Origin: an uncultured Gammaproteobacteria bacterium
Lineage (GTDB): Bacteria > Pseudomonadota > Gammaproteobacteria > GCA-001735895
Direction: 5' to 3'
Length of the DNA stretch: 54,626 nt
Assembly (NCBI GenBank): GCA_947259485.1
Contig: CAMYLU010000025.1
Coordinates: forward strand, 1 to 54,626
Below, in pieces: positions 47,035-54,626 of this stretch; the stretch's first letter is position 1, and each line of letters starts with the position of its first letter. The translations under genes were made by a program, and so were the position numbers. The notes below the pieces were generated by a model. That model was given only the letters and a program-made list of their open reading frames with translations. It was not told where the DNA came from and searched no databases.

Positions 47035-49281
47035 TTGCGGATTGCATTCACTGAGATTCCATTGGAGCACGAATTTCACATTGATGATTGGCTGATCAAT
47101 CCGCAAAGCGCGGAAATTCGGCGCGGCGACGAGGTCGTGAAGCTCGAACCGAAGGTGATGGATTTGCTGATCTATCTTGTCGAACGTTGCGACCAGGTGG
47201 TCTCGCGCGAGCAGATACACGATGAAGTATGGAAAGGCGTAGTGGTCGGCGATGATGCGCTGACCGCGGCTATCATCAAGCTGCGCAAAGCCCTCAACGA
47301 TGACTCGCGCAACCCGCGATTCATTCAGACGATTCCGAAGAAGGGATATCGCTTGATCGCAAAGATCAGTAAGCCGGATGAGTCGGCCAGCGATGAGCAC
47401 AAACTAGAGCGCAAGCTGACGGCCATCTTTTATGCCGACGTGGTCGAGTACAGTCGATTGACGTCGCGTGACGAAGAAGGAACGCATCGGGCCCTGAGCT
47501 CCTATCTCGACCAAATGAGCCAAGCGCTCGAGCATCACAACGGGCATGTCATCCATTATGCCGGGGATGCGGTACTGGCCGAATTCAATACCATCATCGA
47601 CGCCCTGACCGCTGCGGTCGATATCCAGCGTCGATTTGCTGAACGCAATGCCCAAGTCGACGCCGACAAGGTCATTAAATTCCGTGTCGGTATCAATCTG
47701 GGTGATGTCATCGTCGATCGGGACGATATTTACGGCGAGGGCGTAAACATCGCCGCGCGACTCGAAAGCCTCGCTGATCCAGGCGGGATTTGCATTTCGG
47801 AGTCTGTGCGCAGCGCGGCCGGCAACAAGCTCGACCTCAACTACGAGTTCATGGGCGAGCAATCGGTCAAGAACATCGATGAGCCGGTCCGGGCTTACAG
47901 GGTGTTGATGGCCGGAGAGACACCAGCCACCAGCGTCGACGCGAATGCGACGAGCCGCCGAATTATTTCAATACTGATATCGGCTGTACTGGTCGTGATG
48001 GTTGCGCTCACATGGGTTTTCTGGTCCGAGCCAGACCAGAAACCGGTAACAGAACAGGCTTTGGCTTTGCCCGATAAGCCCTCAATCGCGGTAATGCCCT
48101 TCGCCAACAGCGGCAGTAGTCGCGAGGATGACTACTTTTCGAACGGGATTACCGATGACTTGATTACCGATTTATCGCGAATTTCGGGTTTGTTCGTCAT
48201 CTCCAGGAACTCGACCTTCAAATACCGGGAGCAGGTCGTCGATTCCCGCGATGCAGCCCGCGCTCTCGGTGTTCGTTATATCCTCACGGGCAACGTGCGA
48301 CGCAGTGGCCAACAAGTACGCATCAATACCCGGCTGATAGATGGTACGACCGGCGGCCAAGTCTGGGCTGACCGTTATGATGGCGAGTTGCGGGATGTGT
48401 TCGAACTGCAGGACGAGGTAACGCGACAAATAGTCCAGGCACTGCAGATCGAACTAACGCCGGACGACACCGCGCAACAGGCCGTAGTCGATACTACGAG
48501 TTTCGAGGCCTATGACGAATACCTGAAAGGCTGGGAGCAGTATCGGCTGCAGACGCGCGATAGCTTCAACAAGGCACGTCTGCATTTCCAGAAAGCGCTC
48601 GAATTCGATCCGGCTTATTCCCGTGCCCATGCATCGCTTGCCCTGTTATTCTGGGAGGCTGCTTCCAAGCGATGGTTCTTCAATCGAGCATCGACCGCGA
48701 GCGCCTGGGGGCAAATACGGCGCGAGCTGAACCAGGCCATGCTGAACCCGACCCCGCTTGCCCATAGCATTGAATCGAGTGTGTTTTTGCACAACCGCCG
48801 CTACGACAAGGCCATCGAGTCGGCGGAGAGGGCGATCCAGTTAGACCGGAATAGCACTGAAGGATATAGAACGCTGGCGCATGCGCTGGTCTATTCCGGC
48901 AAACCGGATCGGGCGATCGATGTCATTCGTAAGGCGATACGTCTCGATCCGAATGCAACAGGGCCACATTTGGAAATTCTCGGTCATGCGCAATGCGAAC
49001 TGCGTGATTTTCATGCGGCCGAGGAAAGCCTGACCCGCGCTATCGAGTCAAATCAGAATGATTATGGCCCTTATCTGATATTGATTTCCTGCCTGGGGCA
49101 AACCGATCAAATGGCCAAGGCGCAACCGCTGATAGAACGGGTCGATGTGATGTTCCAGCGGGAATTCAAGCGCCACCTGTCGGTCGACTGGTGGTGGCGC
49201 GATGGCTTTCCCTACCAGGATAAAAGCGATCGGCAGCGATTTCTTGACGGAATGCGGCGCGCCGGAGTGCCGGAATCCTGA
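47035..49281 (+). CDS. winged-helix / class III nucleotide cyclase / TolB-like / TPR sensor protein
   Basis: A 748-residue chain of four modules. Residues 14-112 are an OmpR/CadC-type winged helix (KLEPKVMDLLIYLVE, KLRKALNDD, QTIPKKGYRL). Residues 125-290 are a class III adenylate/guanylate cyclase with metal residues D135 and D178 (AIFYADVVEYS, HYAGDAVLAEF) and transition-state N238 and R242. The substrate-Lys position is His174. A single membrane helix (310-330) follows, then a TolB-like/FlgO-like domain (345-470, PSIAVMPFANSG) and TPR repeats (510-720). The start appears to be TTG at 47035; a downstream TTG is possible. The N-terminus should be cytosolic and the TPR part periplasmic (inference). 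Confidence 0.85.
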   Translation: MRIAFTEIPLEHEFHIDDWLINPQSAEIRRGDEVVKLEPKVMDLLIYLVERCDQVVSREQIHDEVWKGVVVGDDALTAAIIKLRKALNDDSRNPRFIQTIPKKGYRLIAKISKPDESASDEHKLERKLTAIFYADVVEYSRLTSRDEEGTHRALSSYLDQMSQALEHHNGHVIHYAGDAVLAEFNTIIDALTAAVDIQRRFAERNAQVDADKVIKFRVGINLGDVIVDRDDIYGEGVNIAARLESLADPGGICISESVRSAAGNKLDLNYEFMGEQSVKNIDEPVRAYRVLMAGETPATSVDANATSRRIISILISAVLVVMVALTWVFWSEPDQKPVTEQALALPDKPSIAVMPFANSGSSREDDYFSNGITDDLITDLSRISGLFVISRNSTFKYREQVVDSRDAARALGVRYILTGNVRRSGQQVRINTRLIDGTTGGQVWADRYDGELRDVFELQDEVTRQIVQALQIELTPDDTAQQAVVDTTSFEAYDEYLKGWEQYRLQTRDSFNKARLHFQKALEFDPAYSRAHASLALLFWEAASKRWFFNRASTASAWGQIRRELNQAMLNPTPLAHSIESSVFLHNRRYDKAIESAERAIQLDRNSTEGYRTLAHALVYSGKPDRAIDVIRKAIRLDPNATGPHLEILGHAQCELRDFHAAEESLTRAIESNQNDYGPYLILISCLGQTDQMAKAQPLIERVDVMFQREFKRHLSVDWWWRDGFPYQDKSDRQRFLDGMRRAGVPES

Positions 49282-49299
49282 TCCGGCGCACCTTTTCGA

Positions 49300-50205
49300 T
49301 CAGCTGATAAATTCGATTGCTGCTTCCATTGCTTCGTCGATGTTGAAATCGCGGAAGAAATGCCCCGCACCGTCGACCACGAACATGAATATGGTCTCAT
49401 TGTCGACCAGCGGTTTGACGCTTTCATGGCCGTCGACAATGACTTCATCTTCGGTGCCAAATATGATGAGCGTTTTAACGGGCAGGTTGGGAATGTGTGA
49501 TGCCAGATCTTGATAGGTACTATTTTTACCGTAATAGGACAACCACGTTTCGGGCATAACCGTTGCTTGCGGGCAATAGAAGAAATCGACACCTTCAATC
49601 AATTCTTGACCCTGACCCTTGCTGGTGGCCAACTCCATTCTGGCCAGTGTCTCATCATAGATATTGCCATAACGGTCCTTGAAACGATCAATCAAAGGGT
49701 AGATGGCAGGTGCCAGTACGACCAGGTTGGAAATGGCCGGATCAGCCTGCAGAGCGGTATAAACCAATGCTTCGCTTCGGGAATGGGCCATCAGGATGAT
49801 CTCCGACGCACCCTGATCTTTCAACCAGTCGACCCAGGCCTGAATCTCCGTCAGGGCACCTTGGACTGTGTGTTGATGAGGCGTATCGCACTGGAAAAAC
49901 CCTTTGCGATTGTCTAGGCCAAGGCTTAGATTGAACGCCAGCGAACTGTAGTCATTATCAAAAAGCGCGCGTTGCATCGACTGGATAATTTCCATCCCGT
50001 CGTGACCCATGATGCCGTGAAGTATCAGTGCTATCGGGTCCTTGGGACTCTGCCCGTCGGCGAGAACCAGATTGGCGTTTAGGGTCAGGCCGTTGAATTG
50101 CTGGGTGACTTCCTCGGCCATCGAGGTGGTAGGATTGCCTGCAAGCCACAATGCCAGCAAGACTAGCAGGAAAGGGGGTTTGACGGTTTTCGTTTTTCTG
50201 ATCAT
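49300..50205 (-). CDS. exported alpha/beta hydrolase
   Basis: The 301-residue precursor has a signal peptide (PPFLLVLLALWLAGNPTTSMA). The hydrolase core contains LILHGIMGHDG (oxyanion region), the nucleophile elbow ILMAHSRSEAL with Ser142 in an A-H-S-R-S context instead of G-x-S-x-G, the acid in IIFGTEDEVIVDG and the base in DGAGHFFRDF. Substrate unknown. It is convergent with the cyclase gene and shares its strand with the propeller protein. Confidence 0.82.
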   Translation of the reverse strand: MIRKTKTVKPPFLLVLLALWLAGNPTTSMAEEVTQQFNGLTLNANLVLADGQSPKDPIALILHGIMGHDGMEIIQSMQRALFDNDYSSLAFNLSLGLDNRKGFFQCDTPHQHTVQGALTEIQAWVDWLKDQGASEIILMAHSRSEALVYTALQADPAISNLVVLAPAIYPLIDRFKDRYGNIYDETLARMELATSKGQGQELIEGVDFFYCPQATVMPETWLSYYGKNSTYQDLASHIPNLPVKTLIIFGTEDEVIVDGHESVKPLVDNETIFMFVVDGAGHFFRDFNIDEAMEAAIEFIS

Positions 50206-50246
50206 GATTTTTCTCCCAGATTAATCGATATTAGACACAATTATGA

Positions 50247-51137
50247 TCACGGACGGTAGGGCAGCGTGACCAGCTGGTTCTTTTTAAATAGTGGCACGAG
50301 GATAAGATTGCGCTTGGTGTCGAATCCTAGATCGGCCGGTGCTTCGAGGTCCTCGGCGAGAATCTTGTAGCTGCCATTAGCATCGAGCCGATATATTGAC
50401 TGACTTTTCCAGCTTGACATGACGAAGCTGCCATCGTGCATTAGCAACAGGCCGTCGAGGCCGGCGGCTGCCGGTTTGGGCAGCGGAGAAACCTTACCCG
50501 AAGCAGTATAAGAGCTGACCTCGCCCGATCCCATGGTCACGATAGTGGTAATCCCGGCGCTATGGACAATACCGTTGGGCCGCCCCATATCTGGATCCTT
50601 GATCAGTGCGCGGTATTTACCGGATGCGGTTACTTCGTACACGGCATCTGTGCCTGACGGTACAAATCCACCTTCGCCAGCCGCGAGGCCGCTGTCGGTG
50701 ACGAAAACTCCGCCGACCGGGTTGGGCGTGATACCGTTCAGAAAGGTGCTGCCGGGAATGCGCACCGAGCGGATCTGATCGCCGCTCGGCAACTGAAAGA
50801 AGTGAACCTGGTCGAGATCGGCGACGTAAAGTATATTGCCGTTGATAGCGAGGCCCTTGGGGGCATCCAGTCGGGTATCAGCATCACTGCCATCGATCCA
50901 TTTGAGGTCGACTACTTTTCCATTCGGAGAAACCATTGAAATGAAGCCATTGTCGTCTTTATCCAGTGGACTGCCGTTGATGTTGCCGACCAGGTAGACG
51001 TCCTTGTCGGCGTAGTACTCGACAGATTCCGGTGTGGCTAAACCAACCGAGCCAATGGTTATTCGGTCCGCGGCCAGCGTTAGGGACGATGCGATAAAGG
51101 CCAGGATTGAGGCCAACAATGGGGTTGAGAGTTTCAT
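50247..51137 (-). CDS. exported SMP-30/gluconolactonase-like beta-propeller protein
   Basis: The 296-residue protein has a signal peptide (STPLLASILAFIASSLTLAA) and repeated propeller blades such as PESVEYYADKDVYLVGNING, APKGLAINGNILYVADLDQVHFFQL, NGITPNPVGGVFVTDSG and RPNGIVHSAG. It resembles SMP-30/NHL-like lactonases or sensors acting outside the cytoplasm. The catalytic metal set cannot be confirmed by eye. It precedes the hydrolase gene by 41 bases and may form an operon with it. Confidence 0.75.
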   Translation of the reverse strand: MKLSTPLLASILAFIASSLTLAADRITIGSVGLATPESVEYYADKDVYLVGNINGSPLDKDDNGFISMVSPNGKVVDLKWIDGSDADTRLDAPKGLAINGNILYVADLDQVHFFQLPSGDQIRSVRIPGSTFLNGITPNPVGGVFVTDSGLAAGEGGFVPSGTDAVYEVTASGKYRALIKDPDMGRPNGIVHSAGITTIVTMGSGEVSSYTASGKVSPLPKPAAAGLDGLLLMHDGSFVMSSWKSQSIYRLDANGSYKILAEDLEAPADLGFDTKRNLILVPLFKKNQLVTLPYRP

Positions 51138-51659
51138 CGGGGTTCCTCGCCGTATTCATTACACGGCAATAATCGGACAGAGCGCACCAAATCTCCCGAT
51201 GAAAAACCTAACAATTTCCGAAGATTAAAAAAATCCAGTTATATCAAAGAGATACACTTTAACTTCTCCAGTGCATTTTTGGCTAGCTGGTCAGAAATTC
51301 GTTGGAATTTCCATACATCATCGCTGATTGGCGATTCATTTCAACCATGTGCACGTTCGCGTCGGCACCAGACCCATCCAACTCATCGCAATGACTGCAA
51401 TTGGCCGAAGATTACCTCCCACCTCAGTTAATTGAGCGTCTCCTTTGGAGAAACCAGGCGCTAAAAGTCCATATATCGGCGGCGATGTTGGACCCATAAT
51501 AGACACGCGCGCCCGTAACCACCTAGTCACATAGCCTCCGTTGTTGGCCGTCAGCTACCACCGGCCGGAAAATTTTCAGCGGCGGTTTATAGGCTGAAAT
51601 AGGTATACTGTCACCCAAATTCGAACCCATCAATTCTGAAAACGGAAATCCTCTAAAGC
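51138..51659. other. intergenic region with a dispersed repeat
   Basis: No gene is visible in 520 bases. The stretch 51401-51460 is one of two divergent copies of a repeat also found at 53862-53920. The rest is unremarkable. Confidence 0.45.
51401..51460 (+). repeat. dispersed repeat, copy 1
   Basis: It begins with ttggccgaagatt and contains attgagcgtctcctttgg. It aligns without gaps to copy 2 (53862-53920) at roughly seven of ten positions, with the two blocks nearly identical. Neither copy encodes anything evident. Confidence 0.55.
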
Positions 51660-52943
51660 GTGGTTTGGAACATCAAAGGCGTATTGCAAGCACACCGAAC
51701 CAGCCAGCTTGCCTGGGCGTTTTACGACTGGGCCAATTCGGCCTTCGCCACGGTTGTGATCGCCGGATTTTTCCCACTGTTTTTTAAACAATATTGGGCG
51801 TCGTCGCTGGCGCCGACCGAGTCTACGTTCTGGCTAGGCGCGATCAATTCGGCGGCCAGTCTGGTCATCGTCGTGCTGGCGCCATTGCTCGGCGCGATCG
51901 CAGATCATCTGGGTCGGCGCAAAGGGTTTTTACTGGTGATGGCGAGCCTCGGTATCGTCATGACCGCAGCTCTGAGTCTGGCAGCCCAGGGTGCTTGGCA
52001 ATTGGCGGTAATGCTTTACTTGCTGGCGTTGCTCGGCTTTACCGGCGCCAACATATTTTACGATTCCTTGTTGTTGACGGTCAGTAGAGGCAGCGGCCAG
52101 GAAACCGATCGCGTGTCGGCTCTCGGTTTCGCTTTGGGGTATCTCGGTGGCGGCCTGCTATTTGCGTTGTGCGTGATAATGACGCGTCAACCTGCCTGGT
52201 TCGGCCTTGCCGACGAGGTTGCTGCAGTCAGGATCTCGTTTGTGTTGGTCGCGCTATGGTGGGCGATATTTTCGATCCCACTGCTGCTTTTCGTCAAGGA
52301 ACAACATCACGTGCCAGAGGCGGCCAGCGCATGGCTGCGTGCAGCGATAGGCCGGGTACTACTAACGCTACAGGAACTGCGCACATTGCGTCAGGCAGCC
52401 CTGTTTTTACTCGCATATTGGTTGTACATCGATGGGGTCTCTACCGTGATCCGCATGGCCGTGGATTACGGCATTTCAATCGGCTTCGAATCCGGAGAGC
52501 TGATCGTGGCGTTGTTGATTACCCAATTTGTCGGATTTCCAGCAACCTACGTTTATGGTCGGATGGCACATTTCGTCGGCGCTCGTAACGGCATTTTTTT
52601 CGGCATTACGATTTACGCGGTGGCAACGATCTGGGGTTCACTCATGCAGTCGGTGTGGGAGTTTTACGCGCTCGCGGTGGTCATCGGCCTGGCGCAGGGT
52701 GGTGTGCAGGCCCTGAGCCGTTCGCTATTCGCACGACTTATTCCGACAAGCCAGGCAGCCGAATTGTTCGGTTTTTACAACATGGTAGGCAAATCGGCGG
52801 CAGTCATCGGGCCAATCATGATGGGCTGGCTTGGCGTGCTAACCGGTAACCCACGGTTCGGTATTTTATCGCTGTTAATCCTGTTTGCCGCCGGATTCCT
52901 GTTGCTACTCCTGGTCAAGGTTCCCAAAACTGACACGGATTAG
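51660..52943 (+). CDS. UMF1-family MFS transporter
   Basis: The 427-residue protein starts with GTG and has about 12 membrane helices. The N-terminal LAWAFYDWANSAFATVVIAGFFPLFF is the hallmark of the UMF1 (Atg22-like) group, and PLLGAIADHLGRRKGFLLVMA is the MFS loop signature. Substrate is unknown; yeast Atg22 exports amino acids from the vacuole. Monocistronic. No ribosome site of note. Confidence 0.9.
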   Translation: MVWNIKGVLQAHRTSQLAWAFYDWANSAFATVVIAGFFPLFFKQYWASSLAPTESTFWLGAINSAASLVIVVLAPLLGAIADHLGRRKGFLLVMASLGIVMTAALSLAAQGAWQLAVMLYLLALLGFTGANIFYDSLLLTVSRGSGQETDRVSALGFALGYLGGGLLFALCVIMTRQPAWFGLADEVAAVRISFVLVALWWAIFSIPLLLFVKEQHHVPEAASAWLRAAIGRVLLTLQELRTLRQAALFLLAYWLYIDGVSTVIRMAVDYGISIGFESGELIVALLITQFVGFPATYVYGRMAHFVGARNGIFFGITIYAVATIWGSLMQSVWEFYALAVVIGLAQGGVQALSRSLFARLIPTSQAAELFGFYNMVGKSAAVIGPIMMGWLGVLTGNPRFGILSLLILFAAGFLLLLLVKVPKTDTD

Positions 52944-53265
52944 GAATTCGGAATTAGGCCCTGGAAATATTCGTAGCGAACAAAAAGATTTTTCTCTGAA
53001 AGCAGACGCCCGTAAATTATTGAAGAGCGCCAACTACCGACCCAACTGAGACACTCGGCTAATTCAATAATCTCTTCTCTATTCAGCCCGCAAATCAGTT
53101 TCGCCAGTAAAGAGAGTTTATGGACCTATGCATGCATTACGCCATGATTACTGTTGGGTACTGGTTCCCCTGCCGGTTGAATAGTAGTAGGATTTTCACG
53201 GGCCGGGGGATTATCCGAGAAAGGTTGGTTACCAGAATAAATCCGATTTGAGAAGAGGACATACC
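52944..53265. other. intergenic region before the ankyrin gene
   Basis: About 320 bases without a recognisable gene, promoter or hairpin. The sequence is mixed and moderately AT-rich. Confidence 0.4.
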
Positions 53266-53775
53266 ATGCCACATTCCATCTACCTTACATTTAGATTAGC
53301 CGTGTTGCTTTTTATATCGGTTACAACTGTCTACACACCGGTATATGCGGGGCCAATCCATGATGCGACAAAATCCGGTAATGTGGAGACAATCGAGCAG
53401 CTGCTCGCAGCAGGGACTGATGTCAACGAAAAGGATGCCGCATTCAACACTGCACTGCACTGGGCAACCGATAATGGCCAAATTGAAGTAGTTCGCTTGC
53501 TTGTCGAAAAGGGATCGGACATTAACGCTGGAAACCTGAGCGACCGGACGCCACTGCACAATGCAGTTCTGGGGAAACACGCGGATGTTGTTAAGTTCCT
53601 CATTGCTAACGGTGCGGACGTTAATAAGCTTAATGACGTAGGAACGTCGCCACTGGATGATGCGGTCGACTTTGGTCTATCGGATATCGTCGGGATGCTC
53701 AAAAACGCAGGCGCCAAATGTGGGACGAGCCACGCTTACTCTGTGAAATGCAAAGCGGCCGAAGGTCAAAACTAA
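53266..53775 (+). CDS. exported ankyrin-repeat protein
   Basis: I start at the ATG at 53266 (MPHSIYLTFRLAVLLFIS) after GAGG; a TTG six codons earlier is less likely. The 169-residue protein has a signal peptide ending near VYAG and then four ankyrin repeats: IHDATKSGNVETIEQLLAAG, ALHWATDNGQIEVVRLLVEKG, PLHNAVLGKHADVVKFLIANG, and PLDDAVDFGLSDIVGMLKNAG. A Cys pair near the C-terminus (KCGTSHAYSVKC) may form a disulphide cap. It would act as a periplasmic binding scaffold. Confidence 0.87.
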   Translation: MPHSIYLTFRLAVLLFISVTTVYTPVYAGPIHDATKSGNVETIEQLLAAGTDVNEKDAAFNTALHWATDNGQIEVVRLLVEKGSDINAGNLSDRTPLHNAVLGKHADVVKFLIANGADVNKLNDVGTSPLDDAVDFGLSDIVGMLKNAGAKCGTSHAYSVKCKAAEGQN

Positions 53776-54080
53776 TAGTGTGCAGAGTCACTGGGTTCAC
53801 CGGTGGTACTCACCTTCGCCGCGACCAACCAACTTTTACTACAGCCGCTTAAGGTCAGCTTGTGGCCGAAGATTGCCTTCCGGCCCCGCTGATTGAGGGT
53901 CTCCTTTGGGGGAAATTAGGTACTCATCACCGTATTTTGGGCTGCTGCCTTTTCTTGAGGTTTTGAGATGGTCTAATGATGCAAGCTACAAACTGAAAGC
54001 GAATCTATTAATCCAAGATTTGTGGCCTCGATAGTTTTAAAAGATAATGTGTACCCGGGCTTTGATAAAGAAGAATAATC
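53776..54080. other. intergenic region with a dispersed repeat
   Basis: No gene seen in 305 bases. It holds repeat copy 2 (53862-53920). Confidence 0.4.
53862..53920 (+). repeat. dispersed repeat, copy 2
   Basis: It begins gtggccgaagattgcc and contains attgagggtctcctttgg, matching copy 1 at 51401. The flanks upstream also share 'gaccaaccaact' / 'gacccatccaact', so the repeat may be longer than the marked core. Confidence 0.55.
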
Positions 54081-54626
54081 ATGTGTAAATTCATCATCCG
54101 AATTATTTCGCTTGTGCTGGTAACTGGTATCGCCGGCAACGTTGCGGCTGTTTCCGAATCGGAATGCAATGAGGCTATCAGCGACATCGACGCCCGTATC
54201 GAATCGGGGAAATACCCCGACCAGAAAGTTAATATTGCAAAGCAGATGCGTGACAGCCTACCTCAAATTTGTGGCTTTCTCGATGCGGCGGCGCTCGAGA
54301 AAATGATGGAAGGCATTGAGCAGCTGTTGCCGACTAGATCAGAAGCGGAAAGCCAGGCTTATGAAGAAGCTAAACGCAAAGAGCGCGAAGCGCAGCGAGA
54401 AACAAAAAGGGCTGAGCAGGAAGCAAAGAAGGCAGAGCGCGCGAGTCAGCAAGCTAAAGCCAAAAAAATTCCAGTCAGCGATGTCTTGAAAAAACCACCC
54501 ACCGCAACAACCGCGATTGCCAGATTTATTGATCGCAATGATGACATGAATAACGTTTATATTCTGTATTGGGACCTTTACAAGAAGGCGTTGCGTGTTC
54601 TTTACGTGTCTTATCCTGAACAAAAC
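54081..54626 (+). CDS. exported coiled-coil protein (3' truncated by the window edge)
   Basis: The frame from ATG 54081 stays open to the last base, 182 codons. It begins with a signal peptide (MCKFIIRIISLVLVTGIAG, likely cut after NVAA). A helical part with two Cys follows. The next stretch is a charged coiled coil (about residues 90-135, Glu/Lys/Arg/Ala-rich), then KKIPVSDVLKKPP and a further folded segment. No family is recognised. The real protein continues beyond the window. Confidence 0.7.
   Translation, partial: MCKFIIRIISLVLVTGIAGNVAAVSESECNEAISDIDARIESGKYPDQKVNIAKQMRDSLPQICGFLDAAALEKMMEGIEQLLPTRSEAESQAYEEAKRKEREAQRETKRAEQEAKKAERASQQAKAKKIPVSDVLKKPPTATTAIARFIDRNDDMNNVYILYWDLYKKALRVLYVSYPEQN

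Overview
The window looks like a chromosomal segment of a non-enteric, heterotrophic gammaproteobacterium. It has an LPS-transport operon (kdsD-kdsC-lptC-lptA-lptB) leading into rpoN-hpf-ptsN-rapZ, a class Ia ribonucleotide reductase with an NrdR-type promoter, FabA, a class I CCA-adding enzyme with an HD domain, and the rhlB / trxA / rho neighbourhood. No rRNA, tRNA, CRISPR array, prophage or intact insertion sequence was recognised. Most of the window is housekeeping; gene debris and repeats are concentrated in a few intergenic stretches and at the two ends.

Layout. 1-3.7 kb: the tail of an unidentified gene, a debris region, a DUF5666-type lipoprotein with its overlapping DUF6502-type partner, and a fragment of an ankyrin gene. 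3.7-9.1 kb (minus strand): a TolC-family gene and mlaC (overlapping by 4 bases), then murA, hisG and hisD. 9.2-19.7 kb (plus strand): fabA, a Ca/Na antiporter, kdsD, kdsC, lptC, lptA, lptB, rpoN, hpf, a terminator, then ptsN, a 79-codon HPr-kinase remnant, rapZ, an EIIA-Man-type gene, ptsH and mgtE. 19.7-26.1 kb: an HDOD protein and a Mak-like sugar kinase (minus), then nrdA-nrdB (plus) behind a promoter with two NrdR boxes and a DnaA box. 26.2-31.6 kb: an Ldh-type dehydrogenase, katG behind an OxyR-like site, and two small membrane proteins. 31.6-36.5 kb: a glyoxalase / SDR / unknown trio, an aminotransferase, a GFA protein, an exported HExxH protein and a hypoxanthine-DNA glycosylase. 36.5-46.6 kb: rho, trxA, rhlB, an NDUFA9-like protein, cca, a VanZ-like protein, uppP, a MidA-like methyltransferase, a pteridine-reductase-like SDR, hisC and a small membrane protein. 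47-54.6 kb: a large winged-helix / cyclase / TPR sensor, two exported enzyme-like proteins, a UMF1-type transporter, an ankyrin protein and a truncated exported coiled-coil protein.

How the genes work together. The kds/lpt genes make and export LPS; MurA and UppP serve peptidoglycan; the mlaC/tolC pair occupies the place where a full mlaFEDCB set normally stands. The PTS genes form a regulatory, non-sugar-importing phosphorelay, but the expected HPr kinase has lost its catalytic core and enzyme I is missing from its usual place before mgtE. HPr still has both His15 and Ser46. I regard this edited PTS cluster, the membrane-anchored winged-helix/cyclase/TPR protein, and the DUF6502/DUF5666 pair as the most interesting parts of the window. 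I did not find a convincing wholly new multi-gene defence or biosynthetic system.
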